A stretch of 19,102 nucleotides of DNA from Egerieenecus sp048201975 (GTDB taxonomy: Bacteria > Bacillota > Clostridia > Christensenellales > Aristaeellaceae): contig DBFBGQ010000035.1 in assembly GCA_048201975.1 (NCBI GenBank), forward strand, positions 1-19,102, given 5' to 3'. Numbering within the stretch: the first letter of the stretch is position 1; each line of letters begins with the position of its first letter. Below, piece by piece: positions 6,300-13,941 of this stretch. Position numbers and translations under genes: made by a program. The notes under the pieces are model-generated. The model did not search any database. It was not told the DNA's origin and worked only from the letters and a program-made list of their open reading frames with translations.

Positions 6300-8131
6300 T
6301 GCAAGCCTTTCAGGAAGAAGACTATACCAAGCGATTTGACCTGACCCTATGGAAAAAGCTCCTTCGCATTGCCAAGCCGTTTCACAAGAATCTCTATCTT
6401 GTTGGACTGTTTATGGCCATATCCGCCGTGCTGGATGTGATTTTCCCGCTGATGACATCCTATGCCATCGACAATTTTATTGCCGGGCAAACCACATCGG
6501 GCATTCCCGCATTCATTGCCATCTATCTGGGACTGCTGGCCATTCAGGTGGTAAGCATCTTTGTGTTCCTGCGCCAGAGCGGCTATGTGGAAACAGGGAC
6601 CTGCTATACCATCCGCCGCTTGGGCTTTCAGAAGCTCCAGGAGCTCCCCTTCTCCTACTACGACCGGATGCCCGTGGGCTACCTGATGAGCCGCCTGACC
6701 AACGACACCCAGCGCCTGGCGGATACCATCGGCTGGTCGCTGCTGGACCTGTGCTGGGGCGCGGTGTTTCTGGTGTGCTGCTCGGTGCAGATGTTCCTGC
6801 TCAACTGGCGGCTGGCGCTGGTGGTCATCCTGGTGCTTCCCCCGCTGGCCGTGATCTCCTGGAAGTTCCAAAAGAGCATTCTTTCCGCCTACCGGCAAGT
6901 ACGCAAAACCAACAGCCAGATCACCGCGGGCTTCAACGAAGGCATCAACGGCGCCAAAACCACCAAAACCCTGGTGCGCGAGGAAATGAACATTGAAGAG
7001 TTCAACCAGGTGGCGCATGCGATGCGCTCCTCCTCCATTCGGGCCGCAACGCTGTCGGCGCTATTCCTGCCCATTGTGGTTTCCCTGGGTTCCCTGGCCA
7101 CTGCCTACGCCCTGTGGAAGGGCGGACAGGATGTGCTCATCGGCGCCATGACACTGGGAACGGTGAACGTATTCGTCAGCTACACGGTGCAATTTTTCCA
7201 GCCCGTGCGCGACATCGCCCGCATTTTTGCGGAGCTGCAATCCTCCCAGGCGGCGGCGGAGCGCGTGCTCTCCCTGCTGGAAACGGAGCCAGACATTGTG
7301 GACACTCCCGAGGTGGTAGCCACCTTTGGGGACAACTTCCACCCCAAGCGTGAAAACTGGCCGGCGCTGCACGGAGATGTGGAGTTCAAGGATGTATCCT
7401 TCCGCTACAAAGACGGGGAGCAGGTGCTTTCCCATTTCAACCTGCGCGTCAAGGCGGGCCAAACCATTGCGCTGGTGGGTGAAACCGGCAGCGGCAAGAG
7501 CACCATTGTAAACCTGGTCTGCCGCTTCTACGAGCCCACGGAAGGCAGCGTATGCATCGACGGGGTCGACTATCGCCAGCGCAGCCAGCTCTGGCTGCAG
7601 AGCAACCTGGGCTATGTGCTGCAAAGCCCGCACTTGTTTAGCGGCAGCGTGGCGGACAACATCCGCTATGGCCGCCCCGATGCCACCGACGAGCAGGTTC
7701 ACCGCGCCGCGCAGATGGTAAACGCGGAGGGATTCATTCTGAAAATGGAAAAAGGCTACGACACCCAGGTGGGCGAAGGCGGCAACCGTCTCTCCACGGG
7801 GCAGAAACAGCTGATTTCCTTCGCCCGGGCCATTCTGTGCGATCCCGCCCTGTTTGTGCTGGACGAAGCCACCTCCTCCGTGGACACCGAAACGGAGCAG
7901 ATCATTCAGCACGCCATCCAAACCGTGCTCACCGGGCGCACCAGCTTTATCATCGCGCACCGGCTGTCCACCATCCGCTCCGCGGACAGGATCCTGGTGA
8001 TACAAAATGGAAAAATCACCGAGGATGGAACGCACCCTGAATTGATCGCCAAGCGCGGGTACTACTACCAGCTGTATACCAATCAGTTTCAGGATGAGCG
8101 CGGCCTGGATATCCTGGCTGGAAACGCCTGA
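6299..8131 (+). CDS. ABC exporter half-transporter, catalytic-site subunit (BmrD-like)
   Basis: This 610-residue partner begins in a TAATG overlap with the upstream stop, indicating translational coupling. The membrane domain spans about residues 20-330. The ATPase has Walker A GETGSGKST at 394-402, a degenerate signature LSTGQ at 498-502, Walker B FVLDE with catalytic Glu523, and switch His554. Its intact Walker B would pair with the intact LSGGQ of the first subunit, while its altered LSTGQ would complete the first subunit's degenerate site. This is exactly the asymmetry known for heterodimeric exporters. The longer reading frame upstream (from 6194) lies inside the first gene and is rejected. 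A strong terminator follows at 8150-8194, closing the operon. Confidence 0.94.
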   Translation: MQAFQEEDYTKRFDLTLWKKLLRIAKPFHKNLYLVGLFMAISAVLDVIFPLMTSYAIDNFIAGQTTSGIPAFIAIYLGLLAIQVVSIFVFLRQSGYVETGTCYTIRRLGFQKLQELPFSYYDRMPVGYLMSRLTNDTQRLADTIGWSLLDLCWGAVFLVCCSVQMFLLNWRLALVVILVLPPLAVISWKFQKSILSAYRQVRKTNSQITAGFNEGINGAKTTKTLVREEMNIEEFNQVAHAMRSSSIRAATLSALFLPIVVSLGSLATAYALWKGGQDVLIGAMTLGTVNVFVSYTVQFFQPVRDIARIFAELQSSQAAAERVLSLLETEPDIVDTPEVVATFGDNFHPKRENWPALHGDVEFKDVSFRYKDGEQVLSHFNLRVKAGQTIALVGETGSGKSTIVNLVCRFYEPTEGSVCIDGVDYRQRSQLWLQSNLGYVLQSPHLFSGSVADNIRYGRPDATDEQVHRAAQMVNAEGFILKMEKGYDTQVGEGGNRLSTGQKQLISFARAILCDPALFVLDEATSSVDTETEQIIQHAIQTVLTGRTSFIIAHRLSTIRSADRILVIQNGKITEDGTHPELIAKRGYYYQLYTNQFQDERGLDILAGNA

Positions 8132-8149
8132 TCCGTTGGCCGCCGTGCT

Positions 8150-8194
8150 GCTCCGGGATTCCGCCCCACCAGGCGTGATCCCGGAGCTTTTCTT
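8150..8194 (+). terminator. Intrinsic terminator of the ABC exporter operon
   Basis: GCTCCGGGAT (8150-8159) and ATCCCGGAGC (8178-8187) form a perfect 10-bp stem followed by TTTTCTT. It lies 18 bp past the second exporter stop codon. Confidence 0.88.
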
Positions 8195-8203
8195 GCGGCG
8201 CAA

Positions 8204-8235
8204 TTCATACCCAGTTCATCTGCACCGTATAGGAT
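8204..8235 (+). promoter_or_regulatory. Regulated promoter of the MacAB-like/two-component operon
   Basis: TTCATA (8204-8209) and TTCATC (8215-8220) start 11 bp apart, and TAGGAT (8230-8235) follows after 9 bp as a weak -10; TATAGG at 8228 is the alternative. A decayed third copy, TTGCGG, sits 11 bp upstream at 8193. Spacing and hexamers match the tspO promoter at 755-808, where TTCATC is also 9 bp from the -10. No consensus -35 is present, as expected for an OmpR/PhoB-type activated promoter. The likely regulator is encoded in the same operon at 11087. Confidence 0.55.
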
Positions 8236-8274
8236 AAGTTGAAAGTGGACTGGTTTCGATGAAGGAGGATGTTT

Positions 8275-9132
8275 ATGAGCAAGTCACGGAAGCGCTGGAA
8301 ATGGGCGCTGGGCATGATCGTTCTGGTCGTCCTGATCTGCGTATGCGTATTTGCATTGACCCAGCGGAAGGCCAAGAGCTATGATGAGGAGATTGCCAAG
8401 ACGCAGGATATTGTGACCTATTACACATTTTCCGGTAACCTGGAGCCGGGGGATGCCAAGGTGGTGACCGCCTCCAGCCGCGGCACGGTAAAGACCCTGC
8501 TCAAGGAGGAGGGCGAGCTGGTGGAGGATGAGGAAGCCGTGGTGCAGCCCAAGAGCGGCTCAAAGATTGAGTCCACCATGGCAGGCACTATTTCCGACAT
8601 TTACGTGAAGGAAGGGGACGCCTACAGCGCCGGCGAAGAGCTGTTCCGCGTGGCGGATTACGCGAACCCCATCCTGAAAATCAAAGTGGACGAATATGAT
8701 ATCTCCGCGCTATCCAAGGGCATGGAAGTGTCCATTACCGTGCATGCCACCGGCGCGCAGCTCCGTGGGGAAATCACCCGCATTGCTCAGGAGGCCACCG
8801 TGGAAAACGACGTGGCGTATTACGTGGTGGAGATTGCCGTGCCCCAGGATGGCAGCCTGGCCATGGGCTTGACCTGCGAGGTATCCGTGCTGCGGGAAAG
8901 CGCGATGAACGCCACCACCGTCTCCATGGACGCCATCCAGTATGACGAAAACAACAAGCCCTACGTCTACTGCTATGGCCGTGGAGACGAGATTGTGCGC
9001 CAGTCCGTGCTGTTGGGCATCAACAACGGGACCATTGTGGAGATCAAGGACGGCGTGCGCAGCGGCGAGACCATATTGATCCCGAAGACGCTCACCTTCT
9101 CCATGATGAGCATGGACACAGAGCTGAGGTAA
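8275..9132 (+). CDS. Membrane fusion (periplasmic-adaptor-type) protein of a MacAB/YknXYZ-like exporter
   Basis: This 285-residue protein has one N-terminal membrane helix (about 8-28) after a basic start, and an extracytoplasmic HlyD/RND-adaptor fold. A biotinyl-lipoyl-like beta region (about 45-120, with GTVKTLLKEEGELV and AGTISDIYVKEGD half-motifs) is followed by beta-barrel and membrane-proximal domains. The alpha-helical hairpin of Gram-negative adaptors is essentially missing, as in short Gram-positive YknX-like proteins that need no outer-membrane partner. The ATG at 8275 was chosen because GGAGG is 6 bases upstream; the in-frame ATG at 8269 abuts the binding site. It leads an operon with an ATPase and a permease. 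Substrates of such systems include peptides, toxins and drugs; none can be assigned here. Confidence 0.88.
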   Translation: MSKSRKRWKWALGMIVLVVLICVCVFALTQRKAKSYDEEIAKTQDIVTYYTFSGNLEPGDAKVVTASSRGTVKTLLKEEGELVEDEEAVVQPKSGSKIESTMAGTISDIYVKEGDAYSAGEELFRVADYANPILKIKVDEYDISALSKGMEVSITVHATGAQLRGEITRIAQEATVENDVAYYVVEIAVPQDGSLAMGLTCEVSVLRESAMNATTVSMDAIQYDENNKPYVYCYGRGDEIVRQSVLLGINNGTIVEIKDGVRSGETILIPKTLTFSMMSMDTELR

Positions 9133-9137
9133 CGCCC

Positions 9138-9830
9138 ATGGATGAGAAAATTCTTGTGATGCACGGGATCACCAAGGTCTACGATGTGGGCGGAGAAAAG
9201 CAAACGGTGCTCAAGGGCATCAACCTGGAAGTTTCCAAGGGCGAGTTCGTCGCCGTGCTGGGCCCCTCCGGTTCGGGAAAATCCACGCTGATGAACATCA
9301 TCGGGTGCTTGGATACGCCCACCTCCGGCGACTATGTGCTCCACGGGCGGGATGTGGGCGGACTGGACGAGGATGCCCTGGCCGGGGTGCGGAGCAAGGA
9401 GATCGGCTTTATATTCCAGTCCTTCCAGCTGCTGCCGCGGCTGGACGCGCTGGCCAACGTGGAGCTGCCGCTGATTTACAGCGGCGTGTCCGTACACCAG
9501 CGCGCGGCGTTGGCGGAAAAGATGCTGGTGCGGGTTGGGCTGAAGGAAAAGCTGCATCATTACCCCAACCAGCTTTCCGGCGGTCAGCAGCAGCGCGTGG
9601 CCATCGCCCGGGCGCTTTGCAACCATCCCGCGATTTTGCTGGCGGACGAACCCACCGGCGCGCTGGACCAGCAAACAGGCAAACAGGTGATGTCCCTTTT
9701 TCACGACCTGAACGAAGAGGGAAATACCATCCTGATGATCACCCATGACAGCAACATCGCCCGGCATGCCAAGCGCATTGTGCGCCTGCTGGACGGCGTG
9801 CTGACCGAAGGGGGGATTGAGGATGCTTAA
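9138..9830 (+). CDS. MacB/LolD-type ABC transporter ATPase
   Basis: This 230-residue ATPase of the MacB/LolD/YknY family powers the adjacent FtsX-like permease. Walker A GPSGSGKST is at 42-50, the Q-loop lies in FIFQSFQLLPRL, the signature LSGGQ is at 146-150, Walker B is LLADEP with D170 and E171, and MITHD is the switch histidine motif. Length and motifs are standard and all catalytic residues are present. It starts 5 bp after the adaptor gene, and its end overlaps the start of the permease gene by 8 bp. In this class ATP hydrolysis drives mechanical motions of the permease rather than transport through it. Confidence 0.96.
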   Translation: MDEKILVMHGITKVYDVGGEKQTVLKGINLEVSKGEFVAVLGPSGSGKSTLMNIIGCLDTPTSGDYVLHGRDVGGLDEDALAGVRSKEIGFIFQSFQLLPRLDALANVELPLIYSGVSVHQRAALAEKMLVRVGLKEKLHHYPNQLSGGQQQRVAIARALCNHPAILLADEPTGALDQQTGKQVMSLFHDLNEEGNTILMITHDSNIARHAKRIVRLLDGVLTEGGIEDA

Positions 9831-11010
9831 GGAGAGCCTGCGCATGTCCTGGCGCAACATCCGCGCCAACAAGATGCGCTCCTTCCTGACCATACTGGGC
9901 ATCGTCATCGGTGTGACGGCCATTATCGCGCTGATCACCACCGTGGAGAGCGCAACCAACGAAATGACCCGGCAATTCTCCGAGCTGGGCGCGGGGAAGG
10001 TTTCCATTTCCGTAACCGGTACCGCGCTGAAAAGCGGCCTGACGGAAGCGGACCTGGAACGGTTAAACGACCTGGAAAACGTGGAGAGCCTGGACCCCAC
10101 CGTCTCCTTTACCCGCCATGTGGCCAGCGGCAATCGCCTGGCGGAGGATGTGGCCATTGAGGGAAGATACGCCGTGTATTTTCAGCGCTCGGAGGATCTG
10201 ATCGGCTCCGGGCGTGGACTGACCCCCATGGATATGGACCGCAACAGCCATGTGTGCGTGATCGACGCCACGCTGCGATCCGCGCTTTTCCCCGGGGAGG
10301 ACCCCATCGGTCAAACGCTGATTGTAGGCGGGCAACGCTTTACCATTGTAGGCTTGCTCAGCGATAGCAACGATGATGTCATGAGCGCCATGTTTGCCTC
10401 CAACGACAACGGCAAGGTGATCCTTCCCTTTGCGGCGGCTCAGCGCATGGTGCGCTCCAACAGCGTCACCTCCCTGGGCGTCTACATCCAGGATACCAGC
10501 CGGACGGATGAAACCATCTCCGATATCGAAAGCGTGCTCAACGCCGCCTTCAATTACAAGGACGACGCCTATCGCGTCATCAACCTGGAGTCCCTGCTGG
10601 ACGCCATGGACACCCTGCTGAGCATGATGACCACCATGCTGGCGGGCATCGCCTCCATTGCGCTGCTGGTGGGCGGCATTGGCATCATGAACATGATGCT
10701 TGTCTCCGTGTCCGAGCGCACCACGGAAATCGGCCTGCGCAAAGCCCTGGGCGCGCGTCCCAAAACCATCCAAACCCAGTTTCTTTTGGAAGCGGTCATG
10801 CTCAGCCTGCTGGGTGGAGCGATCGGCATCGTGCTGGGCAATCTGCTTTCGATGCTCTTTGCGGCATGGCTGGATGTGGAGTTTGCCCTGTCCACCGGCG
10901 CAATTTTGCTGGCGTTTCTCTTCTCAGCCTCGGTGGGCATCGTGTTTGGCTGGGCGCCCGCCCGGAAGGCATCCCGCTTGAACCCCATTGATGCCCTGCG
11001 CAGTATGTGA
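9823..11010 (+). CDS. MacB/FtsX-type ABC transporter permease
   Basis: This 395-residue permease has the MacB layout. The N-terminus MLKESLRMSWRNIRANKMRS leads into helix 1 (about 18-42). A large extracytoplasmic MacB core domain follows (about 45-270). Three C-terminal helices make up the FtsX domain, with a conserved ERTTEIGLRKALGA loop between helices 2 and 3. The ATG at 9823 is preferred because it gives the full family N-terminus and overlaps the ATPase stop; ATG 9844, with AAGGAG upstream, is an alternative that loses 7 residues. With the adaptor and ATPase it forms a YknXYZ/MacAB-like complex. The 3' end also carries the -35 of the next promoter. Confidence 0.94.
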   Translation: MLKESLRMSWRNIRANKMRSFLTILGIVIGVTAIIALITTVESATNEMTRQFSELGAGKVSISVTGTALKSGLTEADLERLNDLENVESLDPTVSFTRHVASGNRLAEDVAIEGRYAVYFQRSEDLIGSGRGLTPMDMDRNSHVCVIDATLRSALFPGEDPIGQTLIVGGQRFTIVGLLSDSNDDVMSAMFASNDNGKVILPFAAAQRMVRSNSVTSLGVYIQDTSRTDETISDIESVLNAAFNYKDDAYRVINLESLLDAMDTLLSMMTTMLAGIASIALLVGGIGIMNMMLVSVSERTTEIGLRKALGARPKTIQTQFLLEAVMLSLLGGAIGIVLGNLLSMLFAAWLDVEFALSTGAILLAFLFSASVGIVFGWAPARKASRLNPIDALRSM

Positions 11011-11016
11011 TACAAT
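10988..11016 (+). promoter_or_regulatory. Internal promoter before the response regulator
   Basis: TTGATG (10988-10993) and TACAAT (11011-11016) are separated by 17 bp, and TGA directly before the -10 gives an extended TGn motif. The element overlaps the permease stop codon. It could give constitutive expression of the regulator, kinase and alarmone synthetase independently of the operon's upstream promoter. An ATAGCTAT palindrome lies near the predicted start. Confidence 0.55.
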
Positions 11017-11086
11017 ATAGCTATTGAGCGGCGGCTGAGGCCGGAGGCCGCGCCGGTACGTTCCAGACAAGAGAGGATGACCGACT

Positions 11087-11761
11087 GTGTTTACAATACT
11101 TGTGGTAGAGGATGACGTGCATCTGCGCAAGCTGATGACCGCCTACCTGCACATGAACGGCTACCGTGTGCTGCAGGCCTCCAACGGTCAGGAGGCCCTG
11201 ACCGAAATGGAACGCACCCAGCCCGATCTGGTCATTGCCGACGTGATGATGCCTGTCATGGACGGTTATACCCTCACCGAACAGCTCCGGCAAAGCTATC
11301 CCCTGCTCCCAGTGCTGATGGTGACCGCCCGAGAAACCCTGGAGGACAAGCGACGGGGCTTTTCCCTGGGCGTGGACGATTACATGGTCAAGCCCGTGGA
11401 CCTGGATGAGTTGCTCATGCGGGTGGGCGCGTTGCTCCGCCGGGCCCAGGCGGTTACCAGCCACCAGCTCCAGGTGGGCGAAACCATCCTCAACTATGAC
11501 ACCCTGACCGTTACCCGCGGGGAAACGGAGCTGCAGCTGCCCAAGAAGGAATTCTACCTGCTCTACAAGCTGCTGAGCTATCCCAAGCAGATTTTCACCC
11601 GGCGCCAGCTCATGGACGAAATTTGGGGCATGGATGCGGAAAGCGATGAGCGCACCGTGGACGTGCACATTCGGCGCTTGCGGGAAAAATGCGAAATCTT
11701 CCCGGATTTCACACTGGTAACGGTCCGCGGCCTGGGGTACAAGGCCGAAAAAGTGGCATGA
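11087..11761 (+). CDS. OmpR/PhoB-family response regulator
   Basis: This 224-residue DNA-binding regulator has an N-terminal receiver domain with the acidic pocket E8/D9/D10, phosphoacceptor D52 (IADVMMP), T80 and K102. A C-terminal winged helix (about 128-222) contains DEIWGMDAESDERTVDVHIRRLREK, written here in parts because it matches the OmpR recognition-helix region (RTVDVHI then RRLREK). The start is a GTG at 11087 with GAGAGG about 10 bases upstream; the nearby ATG at 11077 is out of frame. The sensor kinase gene overlaps its stop by 4 bases. Members of this family bind direct repeats 10-11 bp apart, which fits the repeats upstream of tspO and of this operon. Confidence 0.95.
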   Translation: MFTILVVEDDVHLRKLMTAYLHMNGYRVLQASNGQEALTEMERTQPDLVIADVMMPVMDGYTLTEQLRQSYPLLPVLMVTARETLEDKRRGFSLGVDDYMVKPVDLDELLMRVGALLRRAQAVTSHQLQVGETILNYDTLTVTRGETELQLPKKEFYLLYKLLSYPKQIFTRRQLMDEIWGMDAESDERTVDVHIRRLREKCEIFPDFTLVTVRGLGYKAEKVA

Positions 11762-13098
11762 AGAACCAAGTGGAAACGTATACGTTTCGCCGCAAAGTGG
11801 CGCGCTCGTTCTTCTTTTGCGTGATCCTTGCCGCAGCCCTTTCCTTCATTGCGTCCTACGTGGTCAGCAATTACAATGTTCTGGACGAACTGGAGGCCAA
11901 CGAACGGTACGCGGCGGTCTACCTGCTGAGCCTGGAGCAGAAGACGGACCTTTCCATGGAGGAGATCGCCGCGCTGGCTGCCAACAGCTCCCTGAACATC
12001 CGCCTGGTGGATGAAAAGGACGCGCATCTCACGGACGCAGACCAGGAGGCCCTGAACAGCAATCTCATGATCACCCGGGAGGGCAACCTGACCGCGCTGC
12101 CCATCACCTATGTCCGCATTGGCGACAGCCTGGCGCGGATCTCCCCCAATACCAATTATAACCTGCAGCACATGTCCGTTCTGCGCTTCTTCTTCTCCAC
12201 CCTCTTTTTTCTCATGGCGCTGATACTGATGGGCATGTCCTTTGCTGGACGGGTCGCAAGCCCCATCGCCCGCCTGCGAAAGGCTACGCAGCAAGTGGCC
12301 CAGGGGGATTTCACCGTGCGGCTGGCTGCTTCCGGCCGGGATGAGCTCAGTTGCCTGATGAAGAATTTCAACGACATGGTGGAGGCGCTGGCCCGGAACG
12401 AGTATCTGCAAAAGGACTTCATCTCCAACGTGAGCCACGAGCTCAAAACGCCCATCGCTTCCATCCAGGGGTTTGCCCGGCTCTTGCAGTCCGGCCAGCT
12501 GGACGAGGAGACGCGGCGGGAGTATGTAGACATCATTGCCGATGAATCCCAACGGCTGAGTCACCTGTCGAAAAACCTGCTGCAGCTGAGCAACCTGGAC
12601 CGGCTGCCTGTCACCGAGGCCAAGCCCTATGCCCTGGACGAGCAATTGCGCCGCACCGTGGTGCAGCTGGAGCCCACCTGGGAGGGTAAGTCCATCAGCT
12701 GGGAGCTGGACCTTCCGCCCACTTCCCTCACCGCCCACGAGGAATTGATGGCGGAGGTTTGGATCAACCTATTAGCCAACGCCATCAAATTTTCCCCGAC
12801 AGAGGGCGTAATACAGATCACCTGCTACGCCACGGATCAGGTGTATGTGGAGATTACCGACCACGGCTGCGGCATGGACCAGGAAACCCTGGAGCGCATT
12901 TTTGAGCGGTTTTATCAGGGGGATACCTCCCATTCCCGGGAGGGTTCCGGTCTTGGCCTGTGCATCGTAAAAAAAATTATCGTGCAATCCGGCGGGGAAA
13001 TCCACGTCCGTTCCGCCCCCGGCAAAGGCTCGACCTTCCGGGTGGGGATGCCGCTGTCCCCTGCGCCCGCTACCCTTGTGCCCCAGGAGGTGTCTTGA
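11758..13098 (+). CDS. Sensor histidine kinase (HAMP-HisKA-HATPase)
   Basis: This 446-residue membrane kinase is the likely partner of the preceding regulator; the genes overlap as ATGA. Helix 1 spans about 14-36, an extracytoplasmic sensor of roughly 100 residues follows, and helix 2 spans about 141-164. A HAMP linker (about 165-217) and HisKA domain come next, with phosphorylated His227 in SNVSHELKTP. The ATPase domain has the N-box around N341, G1 DHGCGMD near 369 and G2 GSGLGLCIVK near 396. The sensor has no recognisable subdomain, so the signal is unknown. Linkage to an exporter suggests an envelope or antimicrobial signal. The upstream-extended frame (from 11689) lies inside the regulator gene and is rejected. 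Confidence 0.95.
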   Translation: MKNQVETYTFRRKVARSFFFCVILAAALSFIASYVVSNYNVLDELEANERYAAVYLLSLEQKTDLSMEEIAALAANSSLNIRLVDEKDAHLTDADQEALNSNLMITREGNLTALPITYVRIGDSLARISPNTNYNLQHMSVLRFFFSTLFFLMALILMGMSFAGRVASPIARLRKATQQVAQGDFTVRLAASGRDELSCLMKNFNDMVEALARNEYLQKDFISNVSHELKTPIASIQGFARLLQSGQLDEETRREYVDIIADESQRLSHLSKNLLQLSNLDRLPVTEAKPYALDEQLRRTVVQLEPTWEGKSISWELDLPPTSLTAHEELMAEVWINLLANAIKFSPTEGVIQITCYATDQVYVEITDHGCGMDQETLERIFERFYQGDTSHSREGSGLGLCIVKKIIVQSGGEIHVRSAPGKGSTFRVGMPLSPAPATLVPQEVS

Positions 13099-13101
13099 GC
13101 C

Positions 13102-13842
13102 ATGGCTACCTTTGAAAATCCCAGCGTACAGCAGCTGACCGATCAGTTTCAAAAGCTGGTGGACGACTTTTTTGCGGTGCAGTGCCGCTATGAGGCCGCC
13201 ATTCGCCAGGTGAAGACCAAGCTGGAAAATCTGGACGCTGAGTTTCAAATGCGTCACCGCCGCAACCCCATTCACCACATGCAAACCCGGCTGAAATCCC
13301 TGCAAAGCATCGCTGAAAAACTGCAGCGCAAGGATCTGCCCATGACCATGGATGCAGCAGTGAGCACACTAACGGACATCGCTGGCGTGCGGGTGATCTG
13401 CTCCTATCTGGATGACATTTATTCCGTGGCGCGGCTGCTGCTTCAGCAGGATGACGTCCGGCTCATCCGCACCCGGGATTACATCCAGCAACCTAAGGAA
13501 AATGGATACCGCAGCCTGCACCTGATCATCCAGGTACCGGTCTACCTCTCCGCTGGCAAATTGCTGGTGCCCGTAGAGGTGCAGATACGCACCATCGCCA
13601 TGGATTTCTGGGCCACATTGGAGCATCAGCTGCGCTACAAAGCAATCCCTTCCATACCCACCAGCATCTCAGATGAGCTGGTGCAGACGGCTACGGATAT
13701 TGCGCTGCTGGATCAGCGGATGCAGCGCATCCACGATCAGGTGGATCAGCTGAAGCGGGAATGCTTTTCTCCCGACAGCAGCAGCTCAGCCTCTGACGGT
13801 CCCGAGCTCCAGGAACGCTCCTCCCCTGCCGTACAGGGATAG
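13102..13842 (+). CDS. Small alarmone synthetase, RelQ/YjbM-like (p)ppGpp synthetase
   Basis: This 246-residue stand-alone RelA/SpoT synthetase transfers pyrophosphate from ATP to GDP or GTP to make (p)ppGpp. Recognisable elements are KSLQSIAEKL, DIAGVRV from D92, the G-loop region PKENGYRSLH (131-140), VEVQIRT (158-164) and FWATLEHQLRYK (about 170-181). There is no HD hydrolase domain and no TGS/ACT regulatory region, which defines small alarmone synthetases. A Ser-rich tail of about 20 residues follows the catalytic core. It begins 3 bp after the kinase stop, with GGAGG 11 bases before its ATG, so it is probably part of the two-component operon. That would allow stress-dependent alarmone production. 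RelQ rather than RelP is judged from overall resemblance and is not certain. Confidence 0.92.
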   Translation: MATFENPSVQQLTDQFQKLVDDFFAVQCRYEAAIRQVKTKLENLDAEFQMRHRRNPIHHMQTRLKSLQSIAEKLQRKDLPMTMDAAVSTLTDIAGVRVICSYLDDIYSVARLLLQQDDVRLIRTRDYIQQPKENGYRSLHLIIQVPVYLSAGKLLVPVEVQIRTIAMDFWATLEHQLRYKAIPSIPTSISDELVQTATDIALLDQRMQRIHDQVDQLKRECFSPDSSSSASDGPELQERSSPAVQG

Positions 13843-13893
13843 ATTCAATGCCGGTATCCATGTGCCGGCGCCATATCGCCTAACCACACAAAC

Positions 13894-13931
13894 GCGGCCG
13901 CCTTCCTTTTCCGGGAGGCGGCCGCTTGTTT
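13894..13931 (+). terminator. Convergent terminator between the synthetase and surface-protein genes
   Basis: GCGGCCGCCT (13894-13903) and AGGCGGCCGC (13916-13925) form a perfect 10-bp stem, followed on the plus strand by TTGTTT and on the minus strand by GTTTGT. It lies between two convergent genes and could serve both. The T-tracts are interrupted, so strength is uncertain. Confidence 0.65.
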
Positions 13932-13941
13932 GGCTTTGGTG

